Assembly: GCA_963457665.1 (NCBI GenBank)
Contig: OY735207.1
Coordinates: 42,210,507 to 42,274,506, forward strand
Direction: 5' to 3'
From: Thysanoteuthis rhombus
Lineage: Eukaryota > Mollusca > Cephalopoda > Oegopsida > Thysanoteuthidae
DNA: 64,000 nt
Shown piece by piece: positions 51,101 through 61,064 of the stretch. Within the stretch, counting starts at the first letter, position 1. The number at the start of each line of letters is the position of its first letter. The position numbers and the translations under genes are program-made. Below the pieces are notes generated by a model, which saw only the letters and a list, made by a program, of their open reading frames with translations, was not told where the DNA came from and ran no database searches.

Positions 51101-51488
51101 CGAGATCGAGGAAAATGCTACAAGGCAGCTGATGGCGGTTGCAAAAGAAGACGTTGCAGACCGTTTTGAAAAGGTGGAAGTGATACTGCAATGTGAGTGA
51201 AGTCATAACGGGAGTACAATGAAGGGGATTAAGGCTCCATTGCCTTAGGTGGGCTACTCTTTTGTTAATATGAAATAACTGGATACATTGCAGACAGAAC
51301 TCATATGGGTTTATAAAACGGAGTCATTGATTACCTTCTTTCCAAGATTGGTTGAATACAGCAATGGTTTAATACTTCATGGAAGACTGTGAGTAAGAGT
51401 TTCTTTGCTAAAGACAGCCGGTTTTTTAGCTGGGACTTGGCACTGAAATGAAGGAAAGAGTATAAGTAATTAGAGATAGCAGTTTATG

Positions 51489-51527
<39 letters not shown>

Positions 51528-54500
51528 TTGTTCGAGTAGAGTACTCTAAATGTAATATACTATGATCAGATTTCAGCAGGTTAATGTGTATTATACAGTT
51601 ATCACACACTTTGCTTTTATGAAAGACCCCCAGGCCGCCATAGCTTTTCAACTGTGTTGTGATCATTTGAGCATTATCTCCTTTTATATATATGTCTTAA
51701 GATATTAGAAAAACCTAATAGAGTGACACTAAACGTAAAACTGGCAGACATGGAAGAAAGTTATTTTTGGGGATCTGGGAATGCTCAAAATTCTTCTCTA
51801 TATAAATTAATGGTAATTGCTTCTTCGCTTTATGCCGTTTCAGCTTACAAAAGGTTCCATAGCAATGCACTACTTTCAGATAGCAGGATAACCTGTACAA
51901 GATTATAGTATGAAAAAAAGTTGTTTCATCAAGTGAATGTTTAAAATTGACAAGATTTTGTGATCTCTACATCTTTGTTTTTGGCAATTGAGGTTTGTGT
52001 CAACACTAAACGAGAATTGAGGTTCTTGATCTGCTGAGCATGAAAATGTATGTACAGTAAACCCTCGATATAACAGACTAATAGATGAGAAGGGGCATTT
52101 TTTTTTACCTAGTTTTTTCTTTTCTTTTACTGTTTTTAAATATAGTAATGTAAAAATAGCTTTGATACAATATAGGATATAAATTTTCTGAATCATAATA
52201 GAAAACGAGTTACTGAAGTTTGCTAAAAGCATTCAACTTTGGTTGTTCGCCCTATGACATAGATATGAAGAGGAATCCTTTGCTGCAGAGTCTTTTGAAA
52301 TGTGCATCATTGAAGGCATTGATGTCTATTTGCTAGTAAGCGGTTGTGATATACAAGTAGAAGTTTGCTTAAAGAAAGCATCCAGTTTCAGTTGTTTGTC
52401 ATTGATAATGTCCCTTAACTATGATAAGCGGTTAAAGTACCTGCAAATATTGGGTCTGTTACACCAAGGGTTTACTGCAATGTAATACATAATTCCAGTC
52501 ACGAGACAAACAGATCTCAGAATAAAATCATTTGGATTTTCTCCAGGATATGACCATTTTTTAAAATTCTTTTATATCAATTATGATTGTGAATGAATCA
52601 AATTATCAATCTTCTAAGTTTGCCCAGTTCCTTACAACTATTATCATTTATAGTTGGCTTTCTGGTGTTGTACATATTTTGCTTTAAAAACTTCCCCTAG
52701 GTCCATTGAGTATGCATGTCAAATTTGGATGGACAAATCAGACATAGTATCATGTAGAAATAAATGGAAATCAAAAAATTATTATCGGGGTGAGAGCTAA
52801 TGCAAACTGCATGAATTTTTTGTTTATGAGAGGAGAAACCATACGGGGATATTGAACACATACACAGCCTACTTGGGGCTTACGGGAACCATTTAAGACC
52901 TAGGGTTAAGTCAAAAGTTGAAAAAGAAATAGTGGTTCAACCAAAAATTGACCACTGTAAAATAATATAATAGATACCAAATTCTTCCAAAAGAAATTCA
53001 GTTTGATAGTGTTGATTTACCTCGGGATTTCAAATTCTTTAGTCTTTAAGGCAGCAGTCAGGGCAGGCAGAATCATCTCATAAAAGGAAGCTAACCTTTA
53101 AAAAGAAGAAAAAAAACCCAAAAAACTAAAGGACATCATTTAACCACTTTTAAAAACTCTTAACTACAAACAAATAGAGACAAAGCGAGTCAAATCTTCC
53201 AATAACTGATGAGCAAGTTACAAAAAAAAAATTACACAGAATCTACTCCATGGCCGAGAGGTGTAAGAGGGTCGTAATGGTTACTGGGATAGAAAACGGA
53301 ATCAGCAAACCAACTTCGAGCTTTGTGCTTGAGAAAGGCATGAATTCACTTCTCCCAGCTATGGGTAAGTAGGAGGGCAGTGGGAGCTCTTTAGCTCTAT
53401 AAGAGCAGCTCATCTAAAAGCAGGGAACTGACAGAAAAAAAAAACCCTACAGCTTAACAGTCACCATCACTGTTTCTGAGCCCAGGTAAAACAGGATGGT
53501 TGGGTTTGCAACCTTACCCTGTAAAATCTATTTGCTACAAAAGGGAATGATGCAGACCCCCCCCCCCCCCCAAACCCAAACTATTTTACTGGTGCCATGG
53601 AAAGAACAGACATTTATTTTATTCCAATTTATACATACTGAACTTTTTATACAAAGCTTAGCCATAATATTGGAGAAGTTAATCTGGATCAAACTAACAG
53701 ATAAGGAACTTTTCAGATTAGTCTGCTAACCATTTCTCTATGGAAATTATCCAGATAAAAATTAACAATGAATAAAAAAGAAAAATATCAGAAGGCAGGT
53801 AATTTACCCTTTCATCTCAAAAGTTTATGAAACCTGCTAAAAACTTCAAAATCAAGTTGACTTACCTGTGACACAAGTTGGCTTCATGAAAGAACAGACA
53901 CGATGGTGGATAAATCTCCAGGAAAGAAGATAACGTACAGCTGATATCAACAAGGTAGAAGATGACATCCTGAAATTCTGACACTGACATATTTTTGATT
54001 GCTTCTGACCGCTGGTCATCTAACTTGACAGCCTGACTGCAAGTGTCGTCCAGACCACATTTTGAAAGCAATCTGTTGAATATCTAAAAGAGGATGATTC
54101 AGACAAGAAGTTAACGACCACGAAGCCTGAACAGTCACCATAAGATGATCATTGGTTCGAAAATTAAGCATTCATACAGGTTCCAGTTTTATTCCTTCAG
54201 AGGTGTGGGTAAATGTACTGGTTACCACAATTGAAAATGAAATCAACGAAATGAGTTAAAATTTTGGCCAAAGTAGCTTAGAGTTTATTTCATACTAATC
54301 TCCTATGGAGAGACATGATCCACTTCTTTCTGTGCTGTCCTATCAACAGTCATACAGACAAATGTCTCGTTACCAGCATGTCACAGTGGTTGATTGAGAA
54401 AAGAGTGAATGAGTGAGTAAGTACTAGGGCATACAGCAGTCTTATAACGACCATACCTGCACAGGTAGTAGCAACAAAACTGTTATCCCTGTAGTCAATC

Positions 54501-54857
54501 TTGACAAAGGTTCAATTAATGTACCAAGTGCACATAATAGAATCAAACAACTGTAATCAGTAGTGTTAGTATGCTCATGTCTACTTAACTGAACCAAATC
54601 TGGCCGACAGCATATCTAGTATTTTTAAAAGATGAATTAGTAATGACCTTACAAATAAAATTATATGGTGTAACATATGTGTATTCATGCAAAGACAGAA
54701 AAAGTTAATAATAAACACGGTTCTTGATTTCCAGGTTGAATGATTTCAAGAGATGTGTGAAATGTCTGGGAAGATGTTGAATACCTTGATTAATCAATCT
54801 GTTCAAATTCCCCAAACTTCTAAGTAGCACCTTGTATAGATATGCCGTTTCCAATTC

Positions 54858-54904
<47 letters not shown>

Positions 54905-57900
54905 TATGTGCATCTACATAGGGTGTTGGTTTCTAACTCAGTAATTTCTTTTCTTTTTCAGGTGAAAACTAACCTTAGAAGGGTTAACAACAGACTTGTT
55001 TTTTGAACACAAGAAATTTCTACTGAAGAAATAATGTAAATGTGAATAAAATCCAGTAACCATAGATTTTTTTTTAGTTAGGAACACTGTAGACTAATAT
55101 ACATATAGACATAGTTCAGAGTTTTGTTAAATCACATTCAAGTAGGGACCTCACCTCCAAAACAGTTGGAATAGCATCTCGCAAGTCATCTTCATATTTA
55201 GGTTGTTCCCGGAAGATATTTGCTACCATCTTGGATAGAAGTTGTCCATTGCCCTGGCCGTACAGTGCACACAGATCCATTATCTTGGGAATGTCGAAGA
55301 TAAAATTCTCATAGAGAATTTCACCGAACACAGAAGGTGTGATGAAGTCTTCCTAAAGGAGAGGGGAAAAAAAAATGAGCAAAAGTTTTAAAAATCTTGA
55401 TTTATTTATTTATTTTTTGGTAGAGCCATTTTTTTCGGGTGGGGGGTGGGGGGTCCAAGTTTCTCATTTCCGGTTGTGTCCCTGACCCAAGTTTCTTTCG
55501 GGCCCCTTCACTTCTCCATTAGCCATCTTGTTTTCATCCACTTCAATTTTTACAAACATTTTCTGAGACCCTAGAAAAATCCTGGGCTCCCTTTGGCTCC
55601 CCGGACCCAGGTACATAGCATTTCCCTACACCCAACTCTCGCTGGCTCTGGTTCTAGAAAAGGATGATTAACAAAAGTTAAACCTTGCTTGAAATTTACT
55701 ACAACTATTGAAAGCTGGTAACTTAAACCCTATATTTTGTTGAGTGGTATTATGTTGGTGTTTTAAACTGTTTTTAGTAGTTTATAAGGTAAATTGCTGC
55801 ATAGAAGTCACCTATTTGAGCCAAAATTTGTGCTCAGTTTCAACAGTGAGTATAAAAAGCAAACCTTTACTGCAGACTGGTAAATAAGAGGAACGGCGGT
55901 ATCTTTCATTTTTTTTCGTTAGCTGAAGTATTATCAACCATTATTGATAAACCATTTTCTTTCATTATTTTACCTGTCATCAAGGTTGAAGAAATTTATA
56001 CGTATTCGGTTGCGTCGGTTTGTTTGTCTGCCCTCACAATATCTCTGGAAGTACTGAATGAATTTAAATTAAAGTTTGTGGAAGCGTAGGCAATGGGGTA
56101 AGAAAGAGGGGTTAAAATTCCAGGGCGGATCCAGGAATCCCTTTCTGATTTAGTGAAATTTTTTTTCAATTACATTTATGTATATAATGACTGTCCACAT
56201 GATATCTCCAAAAGTTCTTGATGAACTTCAATCACATTTTGTCGAGGGGTGGGCAATGGGCTACGGGAGAATTGATTATAATTTGAAATGGCTCCATGCA
56301 TAATTACCTCCGCCTCATCATAGTTAGGTGTCAAAACCACACAATAGCACCAATATTTCATGTTTGTTCACACAATATCTCCAAAAGTTCTCGAATTTAA
56401 ATGATATATTCTGGAAAGGTGGACAATAGGCTATGGAAGAACAGATTAAATTTTGGGGCAGATCCAGGCAATATTACTCCCTCTGACAATGATGTTGGCT
56501 GAGGTACGCGCTCTCCAAATGTTTCCTATTTTAGTTGCTTTTCATCACAATGATTCAAGCAGTCAGACTACAGTGAAGTAAATAGCATGGATTGGAAATA
56601 AAGGATAAGCTAAGCTAAACAAAGCAGAAGGAATGCAAGTTTGAGTCACATTGAAGGCTTATCCTTAATTTTGATCAGCACTGTTCATTCACTGCAGTAG
56701 ACTGATAGCCAGAGCAGTGTTGACTGTTTAATTCTTGACTGCAAAAATGCATAATTCCACTAATTCTGAGGGCTATAAGTTTGAACTTACCTTTGACTCT
56801 TTGTAAGTTGCCATTCTTACACACGTCATGAAAATTTTACGGTGGACCTCATTGTGAGGTACACGGAGTTCAGAGGTCATCTGGTTGTACACAATATCAT
56901 ATGGTCTAAAAGAAACAGAAAACTTATTTTCAGTTCATAATGAATCAGGAGAAAAAAAAAAGAATAAAAATCTTATGAGAAATCCTTGAGAAGAGTCATT
57001 AACCTTTCAAACTCAGCATTCTTCTTCTCGGGCATTAATATTTCGAGCACTTAGTAACTTCGAAAGTCTGTAACTTATGTATCTATTCATGTATGACAAA
57101 CTGAAATGACAACACACCAGTGAAACTCTAACACACTATTGTTTGATGATAAAAGTCATCAGAAGTGGCTGGACTAACTAGAGATTGCTAAAAGAAAGCA
57201 CAGGTGTGGAGTTGCCCGAGTTACTATGAATGGGTTGGTCCAATCTCTATATTTACTACAATTTTCTGGTTTACACTAATAAAAGACGACAATACCCTTT
57301 TTTCATATGGATCGTATACCCCAAGAGGGTTGCTGAATGGATTGGCCAAAATGTTGCGGTAATGACGAGCAATGGAAATAATCATTCCAATAGTCTGAAT
57401 AACTTGGGGAAAAATAAAAATTGCATGACAAAAAAATTAATGGCAAGTCTTACCTTGGAGCAGATTTTAGATACGAGTCAATCAGTTGATGGAATGATTG
57501 ATCAAAGACAATCTATAATGAAAAAAGAAAAATTAAAAAGAAATCTCCTTACAGACACAAAGTGATAAATACAATTACTCTTAGGTTAATAAGCTAACTT
57601 AGAAACCTACATCATGGTCTCATAAGGATAGCCAGTAAGTTTTTTTCATATCACTGGTGCTCCATAAATGTAACCATGTGTCAAAGTTGGTTAACTGACA
57701 AATATATATATTGAGCAAGTAATAGTTGAAAAAAAAAAAAAAAAAGAAGCCTATTTTCAACATTGATGCAATTTATCATACTTCCCAAAACTTCGATGCT
57801 CAATTTCAAACAATAAACCACAATCCATCTACATCTCCAATTAGTTGAGTAAAATGGGGTGGGGTTTTATACAGAGTATAGTGAATACCTATAAAATCCC

Positions 57901-60335
57901 AGGTTTTTTAATGCTTAATGTCTACTATGGGAGGCATTACCATATACCTATTTCTCAAAATCCAACCCTACAGTATATCTAATTCTCAAAACCCATCACT
58001 GAAGGGGTTATACCACCTTCCCAAGCCACTAAGAAATATATTTGATTTACAAGGCTGACCAATTGTAGATTGAAATTTAAAAAAAAAAATCAGTTTGAAC
58101 TATTCCCTTTAGTAGTTCAGGTATAGGGTTTCTGAAGTTACAAGGGCTTAGGATATAAAGGATTAGCTGTAATTTTTGATCACTACGATATTTACAGTAA
58201 ACCCTGGCTGTAATGAATTTCAGCTTCAATGAACTTGTAAGAGCCATCCAAATTGACTTTGGAAAGTGCAGTATATTTGTCTCATAACACAAAACACAGC
58301 ACTAACTTCCCGTTTTCAATTTCGAGTGTTATTATGCTTGTATTTCAATCGTTTTCTTCATGAATTTTAATTTGATTTGAATATTTTTTATAACAAAATC
58401 AAAAGTTGTAATGAATCTTATTGTTATCACTGAAAATCATGTGACTAAACATTCCCGTTTTGAAGTTTTAAAAAGTCAACCAATTTGATTTCAATGAATC
58501 ATTTTAACTTATAACTCAACACAACTCTTTCTTAACTCATTAGTTATTATCAAATTTCGTATCAGAATAAATTATTGTTTTGTATTTTAGTAATTAAATC
58601 ACTGTTTTTCATGTAAATTATTGTCCATAGTTTTAAGAGTCATTAACTTTTGAACTCCTTGTTGTTTGTGATGTTGACTATATTTCAGCGGATCCATTCT
58701 ATAGCCTTCTTCAAGTGTATCATCCGAATATGATGAACAGAATTTTTCCAATGGTAGTAACGCTATGACGTCAGATTCAGGTGATTTTTTTCCCCCTTAT
58801 CTTGTTCATGTGGAGGAGCAGAAACCACATTGGGTTAAACTCTGCACTTGTCTTACTTATACACTCAGTTAACATATTGATACGGAAATAGAAAGGTCTG
58901 GGATGGCTGACCGTATCTGGAGAGACAGGTAGACTATCCTCTCTGGGAAGGAGTCTGGATTATTGACAGGAAATACTGTTGGAATCAAATGGCCACCTGA
59001 ACTTCTTTGGGATTTACTGAACAATGTTTGTAATATCTGTCAAACTACTGAACTTACTTCAGATTTGAAAAAACAAGGGAAAACCATTGGATATAACAAA
59101 CTTTTGTCTTTAACGACAACCCCCTTCCCCAATTAATTTGTTTAAGCAAAGGTTTACTGTATTCATTCCCTGTGAAACAAGTCCAGCACAAATACCCTGG
59201 AAATAATCAAAATAAGTAAATTAAATCAGAACATAACTAAATTCAAAAACAAGGGCTTCAAATTAGGTGCACAAAGATAGATACCATCATTTTTTTTCTT
59301 ATGTTATTCTTTCAGATGGAATTGAAATAATTACTATTGTAGCAGAAAACAACTTGAAAATAGTGATAAAAAAAAAAATTTTTTTTACCAAGTTGAAATT
59401 TTTTAAAACCCAATAAGAAAAACAAGAATTGAATTATCCTAAAATCCCAAGAGCCAACAGCACTTAAAGACCCTCATGAACCCTAAAGTAAAATTGTTTC
59501 TTTACAAAACCTAATCAGTCAACAGGAAACTGTGAACAAAGAAACCTGTTCCCATATTAAATCCTATTAGTTAAGTCAAACATCCCTTCCAAGCTTCTTG
59601 ATATTCTTCTTTAAAGATAATAATAAGGATTAAATTGATTTCCAAACCAGTTTCGCTGCAACTCTGCTAAAGTTAATACTACTTACTGACTAGCCCCATT
59701 GTCATTGACTTTGAATTAATGTTGATGGTCCAAGTTGCCTTACCATAGCAAACTGCAAACCTTCCTATTGGAGATGGGACAATTGGACAGCTCCAAAAAT
59801 AAAATAGAAACAGAATTTTAGTCAGTGAAATTAGTGTTCGTTTAATCTCTCCACTGCTGAATAGTTTGGCCTATGTGCTTGACATTATGGGATCCAGCAT
59901 CCTGACTGATTATCTAATGATAGAAACAGCATGGGGATAATTGGTAATCCGGTGGGTGGATTGTAATGTGTTGGGTGTGAGGTCATAGCATACCCAAAGT
60001 AATACCACTGAATACATCAGTCTTCATAAGCAGAAATTCGACCATAAAAATAAAAAACCCAGATAATACAAGTATTTAACCTGCAAATACATTGTGTGAT
60101 AAATGATGTTTTACAAACACATAAATGTATCTTATTAATTAGACAATCCTGAAGAATTAAAGATTCTACTAACCTGACACCAGAATTTATCATGCGGTTG
60201 GATAAGCAACCAATGCAAGTCTTCTTCAATAAATTTCAACCGTTCTAGCCATTCACCAACAGCACCACGGTCCTCAGGGTCAAGGGGAGGTGGTGCGTAA
60301 GAGACAAACTGCACATCTTGTATCCAATGAGAATC
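38831..60335 (-). CDS. ASCC2, activating signal cointegrator 1 complex subunit 2 (5' end missing)
   Basis: ASCC2 is a ubiquitin-binding subunit of the ASCC complex. With the helicase ASCC3 it works in alkylation-damage repair and in splitting collided ribosomes. Sixteen exons (listed separately) join in frame into 767 residues plus stop; human ASCC2 is 757 residues in total. Visible landmarks are PHDKFWCQ and DSYLKSAPR near the N-terminus, FGEILYENFIFDIPKIMDLC, LASFYE, and a CUE domain (about residues 454-510 of this piece, with FPDLGEGF and NAESVINTLLENKLPPPLL). Downstream are NIFDYDEFDVFHRNSIDTTK, the acidic EYDDTYDEFD and the tail RANHNRRALADRKRSKG. Every intron has GT-AG ends. The first ~30 residues, the ATG and the promoter were not found to 64000. 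No truncation or frameshift is seen, so the gene appears functional. It is transcribed towards the acidic-tail gene (convergent). Confidence 0.97.
39160..40020 (-). other. ASCC2 intron
   Basis: Non-coding AT-rich sequence with no recognised element, leading into the 21-bp minisatellite. Confidence 0.7.
40022..40401. repeat. 21-bp minisatellite in an ASCC2 intron
   Basis: Sixteen nearly identical copies of a 21-bp unit (GAGCATGGTAAGCAGAGTACC) lie head to tail, preceded by a few decayed half-units. Nine copies carry ACCGAG, then three ACAGAG, one ATAGAG and three ACAGAG, so variants occur in blocks. Because 21 is a multiple of three, several frames on both strands stay open; these are not proteins. 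Confidence 0.95.
40405..41905 (-). other. ASCC2 intron, remainder
   Basis: AT-rich, with a short (AAAG)n near 40800-40830. No exon or recognised transposon part is seen. Confidence 0.6.
41911..41995 (-). CDS. ASCC2 exon
   Basis: Between acceptor ATGCCAG and donor GTGAGT the exon completes an Arg codon and reads PFTTPRVLANASQDGATAAV then SGSESSSE (human RRPFTIPQVLR at its start). It begins one base into a codon and ends in phase 0. The poorly conserved Ser-rich half is typical of the linker here. Confidence 0.93.
42000..42355 (-). other. ASCC2 intron
   Basis: Contains (CA)n at 42110-42128 and (AT)n at 42318-42338. Nothing else recognised. Confidence 0.6.
42359..42580 (-). CDS. ASCC2 exon with acidic EYDDTYD motif
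   Basis: Acceptor GTTTCAG and donor GTGAGT bracket 222 nt. The exon reads NDVQDIQLNDKVELEKLRPT, YELYGSVDADTIYDK, NLYDDEYDDTYDEFDTNAAV and DNADDLVSRR. Human ASCC2 has YYEDEYDDTYD and DDELISRR at the same places. Confidence 0.97.
42585..43500 (-). other. ASCC2 intron with repeat relics
   Basis: The part at 43110-43200 (CTTGAATTTTTATTAGAAAA onward) is related to 18285-18440. A tRNA A-box-like GGCAGCTCAATTGGTAGAGC lies at 43380-43400 without a B box, so it is a SINE or tRNA relic. Confidence 0.45.
43502..44240. repeat. polypurine GGA-rich minisatellite in an ASCC2 intron
   Basis: About 25 tandem units of GATGAATTACTCGAGGAGG plus a variable number of GGA, GAA or GGG triplets fill about 740 bp. 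Unit length varies in threes, so both strands carry open frames of about 250 codons (Glu/Leu/Asp-rich or Ser/Asn-rich). These lie wholly within an ASCC2 intron, have no start context and follow repeat composition, so they are not called as genes. The ASCC2 transcript carries the pyrimidine (UCC-rich) strand. Confidence 0.95.
44430..44525 (+). repeat. tRNA-related SINE head
   Basis: TGTAGCTAAATTGGTGAGGC matches a polymerase III A box, and AGTTCAAATC about 50 nt later a B box. The intervening sequence does not fold into a convincing anticodon arm, so this is called a SINE head, not a tRNA gene. Confidence 0.5.
44681..44815 (-). CDS. ASCC2 exon
   Basis: After acceptor TGTTGCAG the exon completes an Arg codon and reads GQTIQRVPSPPPSVLDQRRN, IFDYDEFDVFHRNSIDTTKI then HQGK. 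Human ASCC2 has NVFQNDEFDVFSRDSVDLSR and VHKGK here. It ends with two bases before donor GTGAGT, and AA plus A restores Lys. Confidence 0.96.
44820..45530 (-). other. ASCC2 intron
   Basis: Poly(A) at 45112-45136 and AT-rich DNA; no recognised element. Confidence 0.6.
45536..45639 (-). CDS. ASCC2 exon, second half of CUE domain
   Basis: Reads MCLIELDYNAESVINTLLEN and KLPPPLLELDRSMA between acceptor TTTCCAACAG and donor GTAAGT. Human: CLEYYHYDPEQVINNILEER then LAPTLSQLDRNLDR. The C-terminal helix of the CUE domain, which contacts ubiquitin, lies here (VINTLLENKL). Confidence 0.97.
45685..45890 (-). mobile_element. RTE-like LINE 3' tail, copy 4, in an ASCC2 intron
   Basis: Revcomp shows CGCCCATGATAGAGAATTGT and GTCTATGTCCAACAACGGAC as in copies 1 and 3, ending GACTGAGGATGATGATGATG. 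The tail's end is only about 45 bp upstream of the acceptor of the next ASCC2 exon (45639), in the region where a branch point would lie. It is inserted in the same direction as ASCC2. Confidence 0.75.
46063..46179 (-). CDS. ASCC2 exon, first half of CUE domain
   Basis: Reads PSDDVCEGACAATPAGAELE, SLIYCVKDLFPDLGEGFIE between acceptor GTTTCCAG and donor GTAGGT. Human: GVELDSLISQVKDLLPDLGEGFI. The LFPDLG loop corresponds to the conserved CUE ubiquitin-contact motif. Phase 0 at both ends. Confidence 0.97.
46185..47312 (-). other. ASCC2 intron
   Basis: (CA)n and (TA)n near 46370-46400 and poly(A) near 47069-47080. No exon supported. Confidence 0.6.
47317..47533 (-). CDS. ASCC2 exon
   Basis: One base completes a codon after acceptor TTTTGCAG; then DETRLTFLQEVFDSAFSLYG and a disordered linker ending AASAACINK before donor GTAAGC. 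Human: DETRTAYILQAVESAWEGVD. The linker is poorly conserved, as in other species. Confidence 0.95.
47540..48340 (-). other. ASCC2 intron
   Basis: A repeat at 48020-48090 (AGTGATCACAATAAGCAAGT) is shared with 34665-34740. No coding exon seen. Confidence 0.55.
48345..48419 (-). CDS. ASCC2 exon with weak donor
   Basis: After acceptor AAATTCAG the exon reads FLADYEGQYNIQNDLDILRQ then SPVT and two bases (human FLRDYDALFPVAEDISLLQQ). The donor placed at AT|GTATCC keeps the frame and gives SPVTIDETR against human ASSVLDETR with equal length. The nearby GT after SP would put a stop at once. The donor is therefore inferred from frame and alignment rather than from consensus. Confidence 0.88.
48425..50260 (-). 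other. ASCC2 intron with repeat relics
   Basis: Contains a partial GCTTTACGAAAG-element end near 48560-48640 and a gagatattgtg-family unit at about 49630-49960. No exon supported. Confidence 0.55.
49630..49960. repeat. gagatattgtg-family repeat
   Basis: Two units with CAAAACTTCTCAATGACCTT and AAAGTTCTCAATGGATTTCA, each followed by a GGATCCAGGAAT-like block, match those at 1045, 56000 and 63060 in either orientation. Confidence 0.6.
50264..50350 (-). CDS. ASCC2 exon
   Basis: Reads (S)INDDANGTEVADYVEDYLQT then VTAIMSER between acceptor ATTTTCAG and donor GTAATG. Human: DNIQGFIEEFLQIFSSLLQEKR. One leading and two trailing bases keep the frame. Confidence 0.94.
50750..51305 (+). mobile_element. 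internally deleted mariner element, copy 2, in an ASCC2 intron
   Basis: Left end TACGAGGTCAGCCTTGCAGG and right end TTGCAGACAGAACTCATA are imperfect inverted repeats. Inside, PDLAQCNFF is followed by RFQTLDEIEENATRQLMAVA and FEKVE, and in another frame REYNEGD and a stop, the C-terminus of a mariner transposase. The first two thirds of the gene are missing. It is antisense to ASCC2 and ends about 30 bp from the donor of the exon at 51335. Confidence 0.8.
51335..51442 (-). CDS. ASCC2 exon
   Basis: Reads AKSQLKNRLSLAKKLLLTVF then HEVLNHCCIQPILER between acceptor CATTTCAG and donor GTAATC. Human: LWQRLSHSRKKLMEIFHIIL then NQICLLPILE. One base completes the preceding Ser codon and two trailing bases continue to the next exon. 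Confidence 0.95.
51445..53015 (-). other. ASCC2 intron
   Basis: Contains (AT)n at 51492-51522 and a partial GCTTTACGAAAG element at about 51710-51890 (ATAAATTAATGGTAATTGCT present). No exon supported. Confidence 0.6.
53021..53095 (-). CDS. ASCC2 exon
   Basis: Reads (R)LASFYEMILPALTAALKTKE then FEIP and two bases between acceptor TTTTTAAAG and donor GTAAAT. Human YRLASFYEAAIPEMESAIKK aligns directly. Confidence 0.95.
53245..53360 (+). repeat. SINE-like repeat in an ASCC2 intron
   Basis: CATGGCCGAGAGGTGTAAGA resembles a tRNA A box, and GTGCTTGAGAAAGGCATGAA corresponds to the motif at 26150. Confidence 0.45.
53866..54083 (-). CDS. ASCC2 exon
   Basis: Reads IFNRLLSKCGLDDTCSQAVK, SVSEFQDVIFYLVDISCTLS and SFLEIYPPSCLFFHEANLCH between acceptor TCTTTTAG and donor GTAAGT. 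Human: VFSNILQHCGLQ, LELKDIVLYLCDTCTTLWAF and LDIFPLACQTFQKHDFCYR. This belongs to the N-terminal helical region that binds ASCC3. Confidence 0.97.
54090..55150 (-). other. ASCC2 intron
   Basis: (AT)n at 54859-54899 next to a repeat whose core ATCAATCTGTTCAAATTCC is also at 24110-24140. No exon supported. Confidence 0.6.
55155..55352 (-). CDS. ASCC2 exon
   Basis: Reads EDFITPSVFGEILYENFIFD, IPKIMDLCALYGQGNGQLLS and KMVANIFREQPKYEDDLRDA before IPTVLE and donor GTGAGG. Human: SAFGEILYNNFLFDIPKILD and LCVLFGKGN. The strongest conservation in the N-terminal half lies here. Phase 0 at both ends. Confidence 0.98.
55360..56785 (-). other. ASCC2 intron with gagatattgtg-family repeats
   Basis: Units at about 56000-56480 (CACAATATCTCTGGAAGTAC, GATATCTCCAAAAGTTCTTG) are in reverse orientation relative to most of the 63-kb cluster. 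No exon supported. Confidence 0.6.
56791..56905 (-). CDS. ASCC2 exon
   Basis: Begins with one base completing Arg, then PYDIVYNQMTSELRVPHNEV and HRKIFMTCVRMATYKESK before donor GTAAGT. Human: KRLHRSVFLTFLRMSTHKES. Acceptor TTTTAG. Confidence 0.97.
57454..57512 (-). CDS. ASCC2 short exon (59 nt)
   Basis: Between acceptor CATTATAG and donor GTAAGA the exon reads IVFDQSFHQLIDSYLKSAP and two bases of Arg (human VIFDETLQKCLDSYLRYVPR). It is too short to give an open frame of note, but phase and sequence fit both neighbours exactly. Confidence 0.95.
57520..60170 (-). other. ASCC2 intron
   Basis: About 2.7 kb of AT-rich DNA; poly(A) near 57730-57745. I see no further exon, since the exons on both sides already join without a gap relative to human ASCC2. 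Confidence 0.65.
60174..60335 (-). CDS. ASCC2 first exon visible
   Basis: Reads DSHWIQDVQFVSYAPPPLDP, EDRGAVGEWLERLKFIEEDL and HWLLIQPHDKFWCQ between acceptor TTTCACAG and donor GTTAGT. Human: DRYFVLYKPPPKDNIPALVE and NDLDWLLALPHDKFWCQ. Phase 0 at both ends. The preceding exon, which should carry the start codon and about 30 residues, was not found. Confidence 0.97.
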
Positions 60336-60339
60336 CTGT

Positions 60340-61019
60340 GAAAGTGAAAAAGGATTACAGATAAGAGGGTATATAATTAGACCGGCTCATATTATTACAA
60401 TGTATTAAAAGAAGACTTTTGGCAGCATTTATGAATGAAATGTTTTACAAGACTGAAAAATAGCTTTTAGGATTATTTCAGGATATGTGTTGAATAATTA
60501 GATATTTTTACATGTACATTTTTGATATTATATAAACGTGCCACTACCAACAAATGGTGGTAAAAAAAAAATTTGCAGACAGTAATATAAAAACTAAGTA
60601 TATTAATCAGGAAGAATTTAGTCTTTAGAAAATAATCATCTATTGCATTCTTTCTCTCTCTCTCTCTCTATATATATATAGATAGATAGATAAATAGAGA
60701 GAGACTAGCTAGGGCAACTAGTGTTGTCCAGGGGAAAAAACTCTATATTTAACAACTACAAATGATATCTTATAGATATTTCATGAAATCAAAAAGAGGT
60801 AAGTTTGGACTTGGTCCACCAATAACATTTACATGTCTATCTATGCTATCAAAGGACTATGACTTTGAAACCTACAAATTAGTGCCTAGCAAGAAATTGA
60901 AAAACCAAAAAAAAAACAAAAAACATTAACCCTCAACTGTGTGTAGTTTCAAATAAATGATGGATAAAAACTTTCCCGGATGATTTTTTTTCACTTCCTC
61001 CTCTCTCAATTTTTGACTC

Positions 61020-61064
<45 letters not shown>

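Noticed and set aside
57230-57565. 111-codon plus-strand frame
   Set aside because: It overlaps the 59-nt ASCC2 exon in antisense and has no domain of its own.
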